In this document: piece by piece, positions 49,766 through 62,181 of the stretch
Position numbering within the stretch: position 1 is the stretch's first letter
Layout of the letters: the number at the start of each line of letters is the position of its first letter
Source: Apostichopus japonicus
Taxonomy: Eukaryota; Echinodermata; Holothuroidea; Aspidochirotida; Stichopodidae
Direction: 5' to 3'
NCBI RefSeq assembly: GCF_037975245.1
Contig: NC_092574.1
Location: 25,774,713-25,838,712 of the forward strand
Length of the DNA stretch: 64,000 nt
The notes under the pieces: generated by a model
The model's database searches: none
Told to the model about the DNA's origin: nothing
What the model saw: the letters and a program-made list of their open reading frames with translations, nothing else
Made by a program: the position numbers and the translations under genes

Positions 49766-52700
49766 TCACAGGGCATTGAGAGCTAGCAGTTTCTTCTCAT
49801 AGGTTTCCACAAGCTTCTTGAAACTTTGGTTCTCTTTCTTCAAATCATGGACCTGAGACTTGAGACATGAATTCTCCTTCTGCAGGAAGGAGGTCCTAAT
49901 TACGATTTGGTTTTCCTTGACTCTTCTCGCATCCCTGGACCTCTTTGCGGCAATGTTGTTCTTTCTTCTTCTTTCCCAATACTTGTCGTCCTTGAGCTCT
50001 TCGGGGACGTACTGCTTCTTCGATTTCTTCACCATGGGCTGCGGTTTCAAATCGTCGTCCGAGAAGGTCTTTTCTCTCGGGTTGAACTCATTCTGTCCCG
50101 GGGCGGTGGCCAGGGCCACATCTGTGGATGACACTGCAAAAGCCACATCAACATTGACCGGACTGAGTGGACTAGGAGGGGTGCTAGGGGAAGCCACGGA
50201 GGGGTTTTCCTCTTGAAAAGCTGCAACTGCAAGAAGATAAAAACAGTGATGGTCATTGTTGAAAGTATGAATTAATGTCGTCTGACATCAGAAGCAAGAT
50301 GAAACTAGCAAATATGAACTGTAGCTGTTAGGTTCAATGCAAGTCAGTTCAAGATCTGGATATTATTGGATGGGTGCAGTACTGTAATAGGTCACAAAGG
50401 TCCCTCTTTATTGCACCTGACATAGCCTTTGTTCTTTTTAATAAATAAACTACAGTACTGTACATCCCAAATGGGTGGAGAACTAGAACACTATTAACAG
50501 TGCAAATATAGAACTGGGTTACTGTAAAGTCAAGCAGCTAGTTTTCAATCTGGGTTAGCAGCTACAGTCCCTCCATGCAGTGGTAAATCACATTATCATT
50601 GATATCATGTCTATAAGCTGAACTTGTTTTGACTGTTGTCACACAGTTAACTTTCAAAAAGCCCCAAAAACTAACAGTTTATTTTGTATTTGAAAAACAA
50701 CTCAACATGTCTCTATTACTACTATATACAGCATTGCTGAAAAACACAATCCAACGCAACCAACGGATAACCCACACAATGCAGTCGTTAAACTTAATGA
50801 AGGCCATATTGTTAAACAGGTATATACTACTGACATGGAAGTGACAGCCTGCTGAAATACATTGTACAGTCTATTCCCTTTGTCTTTTATAACCGATGAT
50901 GTACTGGTAGACCAGTACTGTATGCTTTAACTCTGTATACACAGTATGTCATTCAACGTAAGAAAGGGTAACCACTATCCCCTTTCAGTTTGTCTCGCTT
51001 TTCTTTTCCAGCTGTTTCTTCCTCCACTTCATTCAAACCATATTGGTGTATTCCAGAGCCTGGTATTATGATCTGACATTATACTGGTTATATCGCTATA
51101 TGGAAATTAAACTAAATTTTAAGGACATTCCCTCTAAAAAAAGAGTCATTGTACACCTTGGGCTGTATTAACTGTTCCATATTGTTCTGACAGCTGATAA
51201 TACTTACTATCCAACAATGATCTCTCTTTTCATTAATATTAAAATATTGTTTTCATAGTATTAAATCACCCCCCACCTGTGTAAACTATCATATCTATAA
51301 GTCCACCCTTTACACTTTCCATGACTTGCAGAATCTCAAAATTGATCTTGTTGTGTGCCTTTGTACATAACAGAAGATCTGTGTATATGTCATGGGTTGA
51401 CATTGGCAAATAGCTATCAAGATGTCAGATAAATCATGCTGAATACATCCTGGCGAACTGTTATTTCCACACCGTTTGGGGGCAGTTTTACTTTGATGCA
51501 AGTTTTTCTTTTCATAGGTCAAATCTATCTTTCCGTGACATTTCAGTTGGACGATGTTATGCTGGTTTCATGTTAACTGAACATGGTGGTATATTAAAGT
51601 TACCTAGAACTTTCTTATCACCGCAAAGACACAGGTTAACTTGTGTTGGTGTTTTATTTTAAGCCCTACTGAAGCCTAAATCCCAACAAACCAGACTAAA
51701 AACAGCTACACATGGCAGGTAATCCTGGTTTTACAAAGCACCAAAACTACTTAATTATCAACTTGACTGGAAATGTTCAAAGAACCTGTTAACAAATTTA
51801 CAATTTGCCTAACTGGCTAGAGCCATATAGACTGGTACAGGGTATGTGATTAATGACTGGAGAACTTCACTTTCGGCCATGACATAACATTGACAGGATA
51901 AATAATTGTACTGTACTGCATGGCCATTTCTCACACATTAATTTATCCTCATATCTATCTATGTTCAGACTTCTATCTACATGACTCCCCATGACTACGC
52001 CTACTAAACCAGCCAAAATGTACACAGTTTCAGAAAACTTTTCAAGATGAAATGACACTTAAGAGACACTGTAGTTATTTAGTTCTTTTGGCAAACTGGG
52101 CTATTAGCTATCTTCATTAATACTATTGACACACATAGCCTTCCAATAGCTACAGTACAGTGTAAACAGTGAGAATAGCCATGGAGGTACACAGCATACA
52201 CGTCAAGCCTTTTGTCAACACTGAGATTCGGACAGTACTGTACATAGGTCAAATGGATATTAACATCAGTTACATGGGTTTCTTCCTTGCATACTGCAGT
52301 GTGATCACTTTAATATGAACCCTGGGATTCCCACAGGCTGATGGTCAAAGCATGAGATGATGGCTGGAACAAGGTCATCTGGTATTGTTACCATATAGAA
52401 GTATGGCCACTGCTGAACTTTGTATCACATTTGACCTACAGTTGAACCGTTGAGGTAGAACTACTTTACGCCACAACTGTTTGGCATCCTGCCACATGCT
52501 TGACCAATGATTGACCCAGGAGCTATTGACAAGTATCGGTTGACCAATAGCTTGAATGCTGTACTAGTGTCCCTGAGAGTATCCTGTACTGTACAGAAGA
52601 TATCAAATTGTAAGCATATTCTACACTTGAATATATGCCACACTAAATGTGTAAAAGCTGACTGTAGTGCTTCTAAAGTGAGTTAGTGTACATTACTAGA

Positions 52701-55700
52701 TTCTGAGTGGATTCATTTTGTTGTTCTTGAGCATAAAAGATTCAGTTTATATGTTTCCACTGTCACACATATGTGTTGTAAACCCTTGGGGAGAAGAAAC
52801 ACAGTATATTTAAATGACCAATTCAGACAGAACAGCATGCTATGACAATCACATACTGTTTATAAGGAGATCAGCAAAGGTGAACCTAACCAAGGCATCA
52901 GTCATTAATTATGTTTAACAGTACTACTCATTTTATAAATAAAAGTGCTCCTTACTTGGAGAGCCCAGTGGCGTGGCTCCACCATCCATGCTGTGAGTAC
53001 TCTGTGTATCCACCATGACGGGCGATATTACTGGTGAGGAAGGCATGGATACGTTGCTGTAAGGTTGTGCAATCAACTCATCAGTGGGGGTCATGGGTCG
53101 TTCAATGGTCGGAGGAATGTCCCTGGCAGACTTGTCTTCCTTGCTCTCGCCGTTGTTGACCTGGATACCATTCTCGGCCAGAAATTCATCGATGTCCATG
53201 TATTCCAACTTCAGGTCCGAGTCGGAGGGTAATGTCCTGTCCCAAAGGGTGGGCCCGAGGAATGCTGCTGCCATGTCCACTGCTTCTGCATCGTAAAAGA
53301 AGTCATCCTTGTCGCCTTTGGTTCCATCTGAAATGAAATAAGAAAGGAAAATGAAATGAAAATTGCCTAGAAACATCTTTTTCAAAAATATATATATAAT
53401 TAATTCCTAACGTTCATGATTTGTTCCATCTAAAATAGATTACTGCTAAGGTCACCTTAAACGCAGTTTGGGGGCAGGAAGGTTACCTAGGTTACCCATT
53501 GTTAGAACTGTTCCGGTCTCTTGCCTTGTCCATTGTATTGTTTGTACGTGTCTTTGTAATTTTATTGTTCTTTTTTTATAATACTGTTTACTGTTTTGTG
53601 CGAGAATTCAATTACCCCTTTGTGAGGTTTAATAAGGTTGATCTTATCTTCTTATCTTATCTTAACAGTTGGCAAGTAGCCCTGGATGCTTGAGAAGTTT
53701 TGCAATTAGGAATGAATTACTAACACATACTTACTGTACAGTTCAGTATGCAGAGTGTACCACTATACCGTTTGTATGTTAAAACTAAACAACAGACAAA
53801 TTAAATATACACCAACAACAGAAAACAACCAACGAGCAAAATAATTAAGAATTAAATTTATGAAAGCAACTTAAATTACTGCCAACTTTTATTATCCCAA
53901 AATCTGTCTATATAGAAACATGTCAAAGCACATTGTGACATCTACACGGGTCTTCAAGACTTCAATGGATTACCAGAACATTCGTTCTTCAAAAATATCT
54001 AACTCTCCCACCTCACATATACTGTCCGCTCTAATGTACAGCACTACTGTTACATGTTTGGAGATACTCTACTTGTACTGTTCTATAAATTAATTGTATA
54101 CTGTTTATTAATTGATTAATCGTGATTAATAAATGTAGAGTAGATGAATAAATCCAGGTGCAGTACTGTAGACCAGTGTAAACCTTCAACAGAATAGGAA
54201 GATAAGCCATGACTGGATAGTGACCTTTGACCACACAAGAGTGATGTAGGCTTCATGTATGAGTTCATTAAGCTGGGTCTACCAAACAAGTAGGAAGTTC
54301 ATCCAATCTTCACTTAAGTTGGAGTTATTGTTTGACAAAACTATTGTTACAACCACTTTCCCTATTTCAATCAAGTCCTTCATATTGATTTTTGGATTCT
54401 GCACAATGTACTTTTGACATCAACAAAACTTGCAGGGATTAACTGATCCAGTATTGTATAACCAGATGCTAGGCAACATGGGCAAATTGCTAGATCATAT
54501 AAGTGCAAAGATGAATAGCAGCTTTAGTACAAAAGAGCCATTGTACTTTGTAAGGGAGTGTTCAGAGCCTTCAAATAGTCACAAAGCTAAGTGCTACCAT
54601 AATGAGGGACCTACTGTACCATCAAAGCAATTCATAGAAGCAGCCTAGCAGGTAGGTAATAGTACTGTAGGCCGCCATTGGTGACTTATCATGTTCACAA
54701 GCCAGTCATCTCGGACTACACATCAGACGGCTATGCGTCTATTAAGATTCAATTGTGGATGAAGATTCTGAATGAAGAACACACTCCCTCTTAAAAGTCC
54801 TTGGCACTTTTGGTGATCAGTGTTGAATGAGAAGGGTCATTGACTACTGGTAGTGACAGTAGTTGAGGGCTTAAAGGTATGCTGTATAGGCCCCAAATAT
54901 GCTAGATATTCAAATATGGTCACTGTTGGTCCAAATTCTTAAACTGTATTTATTACCAACCGGCAGTAAATTTTACCTCACCGGGGCACTCAGTCATCTT
55001 GTGTGTATCATTTAGAAAGTCTGAGAACAATTTGGAGAGTAAAAACCTCAAGGAAAGTACTTTTTGAAAACTTGTAGCAATTTTAGCGTGCTATAATTTG
55101 AGGCCTTTTACAGACTACCTTTAAATGATAACCAGTTCACTCTAAGCACGGTAGAGCAAGTGTGCTGAGCTGGGAGACAGGTACAGTAAGCGAGGAACCC
55201 TAGCAAATAGTTTAGTGTACACGCATGCACATGTATACCCATGTCATCAAAATCACATGTTCTTTTTGCTTTCAGCAATGACTAACAAATTAAAATTTTC
55301 AAGTAGGTCATTAGTTAGACCAAAAAAGTCTGGCAGGCTGTCTTGAAAACCCACTGTACAGGTTCCATGCAGATCTGAAGGTTATGAAATGCAAGAAGTG
55401 CTATTAAAGATAATCAATCATGCTTGATACTGTCTGTATACACAATCTTGTACCAGCCTGGCAGCCACCGCTACCAACACACATTAGCACAAGCATGCAC
55501 TGAGCGCATGGCAGCAAGGGCAACTTTGGCTGTCTTTGACTTTAACCTTTAAACAGACATCTAGAGTAGCTTGCTGAACAGGAGGGCCTGAGTGCTGACA
55601 GCAAAATTATACTTGACATGGGAGAGACTTTAAGAGGATCAGAGAGGAGGGGAAGGGGTGTAAGGATCAGAGAGGATAGAAGGGTGTGAGGATCAGAGAG

Positions 55701-58623
55701 GAGGGGAAGGGTGTAAGGATCAGAGAGGAGGGGAAGAGTGTTTAAGGAACAGAGAGGAGTGGAAGGGTGTAAGGATTAAAAAGGAGGGGAAGCGTATAAG
55801 GAACAGAGAGGAGTGGAAGGGTGTAAGGATTAGAAAGGAGGGGAAGAGTATAAGGATCAGAGAGGAGGGAAGGGTGTGAGGATCAGAGAGGAGGGAACGG
55901 GATAAGGAACAGAGTGGAGTGGAAGGATGTAAGGATTAGAAAGGAGGGGAAGAGTGTTTAAGGAACAGAGAGGAGGGGAAGGGTGAAAGGATCAGAGAGG
56001 GAAGGGTGTGAGGATCAGAGAGGAGGGAACGGGATAAGGAACAGAGAGGAGTGGAAGGGTGTAAGGATTAGAAAGGAGGGGAAGAGTATAAGGATCAGAG
56101 AGGGAAGGGTGTGAGGATCAGAGAGGAGGGAACGGGATAAGGAACAGAGAGGAGTGGAAGGGTGTAAGGATTAGAAAGGAGGGGAAGAGTGTTTAAGGAA
56201 CAGAGAGGAGGGGAAGGGTGAAAGGATCAGAGAGGAGGGAAGGGTGTGAGGATCAGAGAGGAGGGAACGGGACAAGGAACAGAGAGGAGTGGAAGGGTGT
56301 AAGGATTAGAAAGGAGGGGAAGAGTGTTTAAGGAACAGAGAGGAGGGGAAGGGTGTGAGGACCAGAAGTATCTCGGGTCTAGTAAATTTTGTTAGAAATT
56401 TTACCGTCACAGAGTAAGAATTATTACTGTATTATTTATTTCACGAACAGTTTTTGATGTTTAGCGTTTACAGTAGTTTATGCTGTAACTGCAAACATTG
56501 TGAGTGAAAAAGTAAATTCTTTCATCTTGTGTCCTTAACAAAAACTTCATCAGTTGCAATGAAAAATTTACCAAAAGTTGCATGAATTCTATTCAAACCC
56601 ATGCTAGGAGGGCATAACTAATTTAGTCAATACCCTTTGCATAGCAATATCACATCTCTTTTTTTTTTTAATTAAATAAATGGAATACTGAAAACATAAT
56701 GGTTTTGCACAATGCATCTAAAATAAACAAAAGGGCACTGCTGTCATGTACTTTTCAGTTAAGTTCTGCAATTGTTCATATTTGGCAATTTGCTTAGCAA
56801 TGTGCAATGCCATATATTGGATGAATGTTTTGCATAATTTAAACCTTTCCAGGCATCCACAGAAACCTACAAAAACAAATGGTAATAGCTACTGTAGGAA
56901 CCCCCCCCCCCCACATCCTCTCTGCAGACATACTATGGGGTTACCGTCTCACTTTCTCTTACCATCAAATTTATCTGCCATTCTGGGGTTATCTGACATA
57001 TATACTGATTTTCATGGACATTTTCATCTTTTTGAATCTGTTTTTCTTCCTCCAGTAAGGTTTCTACTAAACTACAGCAGATAAACAAGAGTTAAACCTC
57101 ACTTCAACTATCCCTCTATAACCTAAATATAACATCCCTCTATCCCTCTATAACATAAACTCTATAACTTACGCTACTTTCAGACTGTATCCTTCAACAA
57201 TTTGCAATAGACTGAATCCAAAAGATTATTGTTAGGTTGGAGTTTTCTTGAAACTTTTGGTAAATTTGTTTGTAAACAGGTGAACTTTGGTAAGAATCTG
57301 ACAGAAGAAGTGATAATTGAAATGATAATAGCCATGGTCCGTGTCCAGTGTGCCTTTTGCAACAATTTGAGTGTCTGCATGCATTTAAAATCCAATGGCT
57401 GCAGATAGTAATGTTTTGTTTCCAAAAACAAATATGAATGACGTGGCTTTTTGGTTTTATATCAATTCTCTTCTCAAACTTTCCGGGGCCCGGCTACCAC
57501 TCTATCTGATTTATATGCAAGTGATGTCTGCTCTTCTGACCATTATAATTTTAAGAAACGGGAAGTTAATTCTTTCTTTTTTAAAGTAAACCTAAAAAAT
57601 TTAATAGCAAAGTATTAAAACTATTATTATGAACTCAATATGAAAATACATGTATGCAAAAAAATTGATGCTGGTCTGGTTATCATGACTGAGAACATTG
57701 CAATAGTTAAATACGTACAAAGTTTCCATTGTTGATTCAGGCCTAACTGGAGGGAAACTGCAAGGCACAGGGGGGTGGCAAGGAGCTGCACCATATGAGC
57801 GAAGGAGTGACTCCCTGCCAACCTTATAGCGCACCCCCCCCCCCCATATTATTATGCTTGAACTTTGGACCCAGGCCTACTGTACATAGTTGAATGCAGA
57901 CTAGCAATCTCCAAAAGATATAAATATGGGTATTTTCACATTAAAAAAAAATGATACCTGGTGCCCGATACATCATGCGATCCTACAAAACATTTTAAGT
58001 AAAATTTAACTCATAATTTAACATTCTGGCCTCCCCTCGAATTATTAACAAGATGTTTGTGTTCAGCAATGTCATCCTTGGCTGCTTTCTTGGGCTTTAA
58101 CAAAATTGTGTATCCATCTTTCAATATTATACACAAACAAATCCAGAACTCAACCTTGGCATTCTCTACACTAGTTAGATCTGCTTTACGTTTTTCACAA
58201 GGCAAGAATTGTGCACTTGAGATTAAGGAAGCCCATTGTGAGACCAAACATAAAACCATGTCCACCGGTGTTGGTGGAAGTAGCATAGGCCTAGTATATT
58301 ACTGTTACTGTGCATTGTAACTTGTACTTTGTCATAGTGCTTTGATATGGTCAATCGATAAGTTCTAAAGCTCATCTGATGTATGTTCCATAGCGATTGA
58401 GTTACTTAGACAACAACACACGAACAGTGTTCAAGTTAGTAATATTTTTTCCACGTTTAACACTTATGCATATAACTTTGGACTAACTTTGTATTATTAG
58501 CGAATAACATTACTTACCATCGTTGTTGTTTGTTACTGGCGGTGGTAACAACAAGTTCGGATTCTCAAGAAGAGCCTTTAGTGTTATTCCTCCAAGTTGG
58601 GGATTTGGTGTTGCTTCTGCCAT
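49766..58623 (-). CDS. PAR-type bZIP transcription factor (DBP/TEF/HLF family)
   Basis: Three exons in coding order, 58623-58518, 53327-52956 and 50226-49766 (TGA), with GT/AG sites and matching phases; 312 aa (human HLF 295). The N-terminus holds LGGITLKALLENPNLLLPPP. Exon 2 carries AAAFLGPTLWDRTLPSDSDL, then LEYMDIDEFLAENGI, the conserved activation segment of PAR proteins. Exon 3 has the PAR region (FSDDDLKPQPMVKKSKK, YVPEELKDDKYW, about 214-243), the basic region RRRKNNIAAKRSRDARRVKE (about 245-264) and a leucine zipper to about residue 305. These factors dimerise and bind D-boxes (RTTAYGTAAY) and act as circadian and metabolic output regulators in vertebrates (Pdp1 in Drosophila). An invertebrate single-copy gene would be pro-orthologous to DBP, TEF and HLF, so no single vertebrate symbol is given. 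Confidence 0.96.
53328..58517 (-). other. intron 1 of the PAR-bZIP gene (5.2 kb)
   Basis: No further exon was recognised. A plus-strand frame at 54430-54648 has no identifiable domain. The intron contains the purine-rich tandem array at 55627-56365 and poly-C tracts near 56900 and 57833. A VNTR of this size in the first intron could affect chromatin but nothing in the sequence shows it does. Confidence 0.7.
55627..56365. repeat. purine-rich tandem array with higher-order periodicity
   Basis: Short units of the type AAGGATCAGAGAGGAGGGGA and AAGGGTGT, about 30-36 bp each, are arranged in longer blocks. The variant GAGGGAACGGG recurs at about 55891, 56023, 56126 and 56261, so the blocks are about 103-135 bp. 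The plus strand is strongly purine-biased. It lies in PAR-bZIP intron 1. Confidence 0.93.
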
Positions 58624-58840
58624 TGTCAAATAGTAAATTCGCGACAATTCAAAACACTACGGGATAAAAACGAAGTTTAACCTGGGGGAGAAATAAACGT
58701 TTGGCAATATTTGAGTACAGTTAACATTATCTGTCCTATATTTTAGGGTGTTTGTCTGCGTACACCGCTTAGCCAGGATCGTTTGCTGTACTTGTTTACT
58801 AATTAGTTGATTCAATGCTCCTATCGATATAGCTGATGCA

Positions 58841-58848
58841 TTACGTAA
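58841..58848. promoter_or_regulatory. D-box (PAR-bZIP binding site)
   Basis: ATTACGTAAG matches the PAR-bZIP consensus RTTAYGTAAY at nine of ten positions and lies 218 bp upstream of the PAR-bZIP start codon. This suggests autoregulation or control by related bZIPs. Confidence 0.55.
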
Positions 58849-58989
58849 GTGCGAGTCTGGCCTACAGTACGTTCGCATATGTAGTGTACAAGCATGTACA
58901 TATGTACATACGCCTTCTGTGTTGAAAAGTTAGCTCAGCGTTCAAGCTTGCGACTTGTGACGTTACTGCGCAGGAGTCGTCAAAGATTT

Positions 58990-59007
58990 CACGTGAAGCT
59001 ACACGTG
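58990..59007. promoter_or_regulatory. tandem E-boxes, 6-bp spacer
   Basis: CACGTG-AAGCTA-CACGTG, two perfect E-boxes separated by exactly 6 bp, about 370 bp upstream of the PAR-bZIP start codon. CLOCK:BMAL1 favours paired E-boxes with 6-7 bp spacing. Confidence 0.65.
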
Positions 59008-59529
59008 CAATGAGTTTGACGGTAGCCTATAGAGACCATTCTTTTTCTTATATCTCAAATATTAACACACTATACTGTGGCAAATATATATGTGTGACGA
59101 TAAAACATGGCAGAACAATACCTGCTTTCTCATCAAATACAAGGTTGCTAAGATTACGATAGAATGCTGTTAATCTTTATGGCTACTGGAGATAAACGCC
59201 TCGATCTGTTTGCTATCCAGATCGTGCGTACGTATCACGGTGTAGTACCAGTGTTCCGTCTCTCGAAATGGTGATTTCATGGATTTCGATATAAGAACGA
59301 ACGTGGCACTACATTGAAGACAAACCATCGTAGAGATCACATGATGTTTGTTCCGACAAGAGGACTGGGACTGAGAACGCATCAGTTTGGGGAATAATCC
59401 TTTATTCGTCGTGCCCATACAAGCCGGCGGTGACTTTCCTCAAGGTAAAATGAACAACAACGCCTCCGCAATGGCAGTTGCATAGCCATTGGGGAATGGA
59501 AGTTGAGGGCGTGTTACAGGCTACCACAC

Positions 59530-59560
59530 CAGAGCCGTATATAGAGAGAGTTTGGCCAAC
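59530..59560 (+). promoter_or_regulatory. 31-bp promoter-like motif, copy 1
   Basis: Identical, inverted, to 63712-63742. It contains CAGAGCCGTATATAGAGAG followed by TTTGGCCAAC. The TATATA core lies about 50 bp before the ATG at 59589 and just before a CRE, so it may act as a TATA-type core promoter for the plus strand. Confidence 0.5.
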
Positions 59561-59570
59561 TGGCGATTTG

Positions 59571-59578
59571 TGACGTCA
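59571..59578. promoter_or_regulatory. CRE palindrome TGACGTCA
   Basis: A full 8-bp CREB/ATF site, 11 bp upstream of the candidate start codon at 59589. Confidence 0.5.
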
Positions 59579-59588
59579 CACGCAAACC

Positions 59589-59751
59589 ATGGGCATCAAA
59601 ATAGGTCCAGTTGTCGTTACCAGTTGCGCGAAACACGAAAAACACCACACACAATATATAGCAGCTTTGCACACTGTGCTCGTTGCGAACAAACGAAGCG
59701 ACCCAGAATGTCAGATTTTGACAGGCATACGAGGAACAAAATGGATATCAG
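59589..59751 (+). CDS. candidate first coding exon of an unrecognised gene
   Basis: ATG in an optimal context (AAACCATGG) opens a frame of 54 codons (MGIKIGPVVVTSCAKHEKHH, then an alpha-helical-looking QYIAALHTVLVANKR and CQILTGIRGTKWIS) that ends at a GTAATG donor. Promoter-like motif, CRE and start codon follow one another within 60 bp. No family is recognised and the second exon is not established. The nearest acceptor (60034) joins in frame but leads straight into LINE sequence; the acceptor at about 60948 would add only 13 codons before a stop. Confidence 0.4.
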
Positions 59752-60034
59752 GTAATGAATTAGAGTATGCGTTAGTTAATGACATTTACGTTTATCTTCA
59801 CACCTGAAATGCATAGAAAACTAGCTGAAAACCTGTCATTACACTTGTTTTATTTTACGCCTCATACTACTAGTCCTACTTTAGTCATACAAACGAAAAG
59901 CACACATCACAGTCCTGGCTAGGCTAGATTACAGACGCACAACTATAGCATCAGGCCTACATTAATAGATCCTTCAATTAAATGAAGTAGGCCTACACAT
60001 AAAATGACAATTTATGCTTCACTGATCTTTTCAG

Positions 60035-60260
60035 GTTTGCCAAAAAGTAGTTGTACCAGAGGTCATTGTATTAAACTCCAGAAGTTACATAGTAGGATTA
60101 ATATTCGGCATAACTTTTTCTCTAAAGTCTAATACAACTTATACAAGGGTTGTGAATGGATGGAATGGTTTGCCTGAGAAGGTTGATTGCAAGTAGTATG
60201 AATGGGTTTAAGAATACTTTGGATGAGTACATTAAGCATTGTAATTGGGTATGACATTTG
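60035..60260 (+). pseudogene. LINE reverse-transcriptase C-terminal remnant
   Basis: Frames joined only by frameshifts read TRGHCIKLQKLHSRINIRHN, then RVVNGWNGLPEKV, then SSMNGFKNTLDEYIKH before a stop. The series NFFS.RVVN.WN.LPE.V..A.S...FK..LD is the C-terminus of many non-LTR retrotransposon proteins. A downstream tail with GACTTGAATGTCTCTCCTGG continues to about 60360. It is inactive. Confidence 0.75.
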
Positions 60261-60360
60261 ATGGCCACGGTTTTATTCCTCTCATATAGCCTAAGGGTTC
60301 TTCATGGGGACTTGAATGTCTCTCCTGGTCTTTTTTTCTACTAAACTAAACTATATACTT

Positions 60361-61826
60361 GAGTGTAGGAGTTAGCAATAGTTGGGAGTCTGTGGGCAAA
60401 CCTAAGACTGATATTGTGGTGTTAATTTCTCAGGAATGTAGTACTAGGCTATAGTAGGTGCAACAGATTGAATGGGTCTGTCGAGAAAAAAAAAAAAACC
60501 TGCAACAACTGAAGACTGGTGTATGTTGTAGCTTATGTATTTTCCATTAACATATATACTATAAGGTCATGTCCTTAATAAGGTTTCATGGATCACACTG
60601 ACATAGTGTGCCTACTTGTCAGTGTTGTCAACTGAGCACAGGGCTGATGACATCATTCAGTTTGTTATTATGCAGACAGCAAATGGCCATAGTGATAATT
60701 ATTAATTGTTACTTATTCTTCATACTGCCCTTACTGGCCTTACCTGAACAGTGATGTATAAAAATGCAAGAAGTCGTTAAGCTTTCCATTTAAGAATCGT
60801 TTCAGCCTGTCCTATTTCAAACATATGATTGGCAGGTTTCCACGTTACATAGCTTATCAAAATGGAGCTGTTCTGTAAAGCAAGAAAATCACACATATGC
60901 ATGCATACAAACACACTCATATATAACAATTTCTGAATATCTTTTCAGCTGCCCAAAGGTACTGGAATGCAAGCTCTGTTGGGTGAATTAAAAAACCCTC
61001 ATTGTACTCTTTTATCATGGTCAGCGTAGCTGGAACCAACAATGATGGTGATGTGGATTTGACAGTACCTAGACAAGAATTCAATAGCTGCTTTGTGTTG
61101 AAGTGGGTTCAACTTGCTCAAGGCCATGACAGGATGACGACTAGACATTAGGATGAATTACCTGTTGCAGAGCTCTATAAACCAGGCAGTTGTTAAAACA
61201 TCCATTGGGTGACCCTCACAGTCTACCAGCCACTGCATCGCAGAAGCAAAATGAAGTGTGTGTGAGAGTGGAATGGTATCAGTGTGGCCTCTGTCAATTT
61301 GGCTTCAAGTCTTTGTTTTCTTGAAAGCTGAGAAGATCTTTCAGTGGTTTCACACTGACCTCTGTACTTGACAATTCATGTGTATTTGCCAGCTCAGGAG
61401 GAAGCCAGATTTTAATTACATTAACCAATGCTGACTTTTTTATGGACATGTGGTACATCTGCAAGGAGGTGAAGGAAGCAGTTGGAGTTGCATGGATGTG
61501 GAATCTTGTTGATAGTCTGGCATTCTTATCCACAGATTATCCCAAAGCTTCTCCACATTGCCACATTCAGAACTTATTACATTGATAAACTTGAAAATTG
61601 CAGGAATCTAACGAAGCACCCATCAAGAGAATTTGTTTGTATAATTATTGAAAGCTGTGACCTTCTGATGTGACAGACTAATGTGAAATAAAGGGCAGTA
61701 GATTACTTTGTAAATGAACCTTGTTATTGTTTGATTGTATCTAATGTTTGCAAAATTTTAAGTTGCATGCTACCAATTGAAACATAATTCTTTCTCTATT
61801 AATGGGATATAAATACTTCTCCTTAA
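60361..61826. other. unassigned sequence
   Basis: No exon or repeat could be supported. A minus-strand frame at 61294-61533 (ending QENKDLKPN) lacks a recognisable domain and has no convincing acceptor. Some of this may be transcribed from the promoter-like region at 59.5 kb. Confidence 0.4.
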
Positions 61827-62181
61827 AGGGTGTGGAGACTCCCGCACAAAGAAACGTCTCATGCCGGTTATCTGACCTAGTTTCGAATGCGGTGTAACAG
61901 AAGTGTTAGACACCACCATTGATCCCAGAAAATACACACACAGCTTGCTACCATCTGTAAATAGACATTAGTGTACAGTCAATACAAACATCACAGTCAA
62001 TACCCACAACACAGTGCACATAGCAGCGTGGACATCTCAGGTCTAGATAAAAGATAACAAGGTATCAGGTTTCATTACTGTCTGCATTTTGTAGCGACAC
62101 AAAAAAAACTTCACTTGCAAGCAACGGAAAGTAAACTTTTTCAGAGCGCGGCATGCGGTTTAGGGCAAGTCTTCAATACCT
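61827..62181 (+). mobile_element. TTAA-type MITE, complete copy
   Basis: The left end is AGGGTGTGGAGACTCCCGC after TTAA (61823-61826). The right end is the inverted partner (AGGTATTGAAGACTTGCCC on the minus strand) followed by TTAA (62182-62185). TTAA duplications point to the piggyBac or Kolobok groups. Its left 140 bp match 24396-24540. No transposase is present. Confidence 0.85.

Larger units (their letters stand above)
58624..59588. promoter_or_regulatory. divergent 5' region of the PAR-bZIP gene and the 59589 candidate gene
   Basis: It holds a D-box core TTACGTAA (58841-58848), two CACGTG E-boxes (58990-58995 and 59002-59007), a full CRE TGACGTCA (59571-59578) and a CAGAGCCGTATATAGAGAG promoter-like motif (59530-59560). 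The PAR-bZIP ATG is at 58623 (minus) and the candidate exon ATG at 59589 (plus). Confidence 0.6.

Noticed and set aside
54430-54648. 72-codon plus-strand frame in PAR-bZIP intron 1
   Set aside because: Looks protein-like in composition but has no homologous family I recognise and no start context or splice partners.
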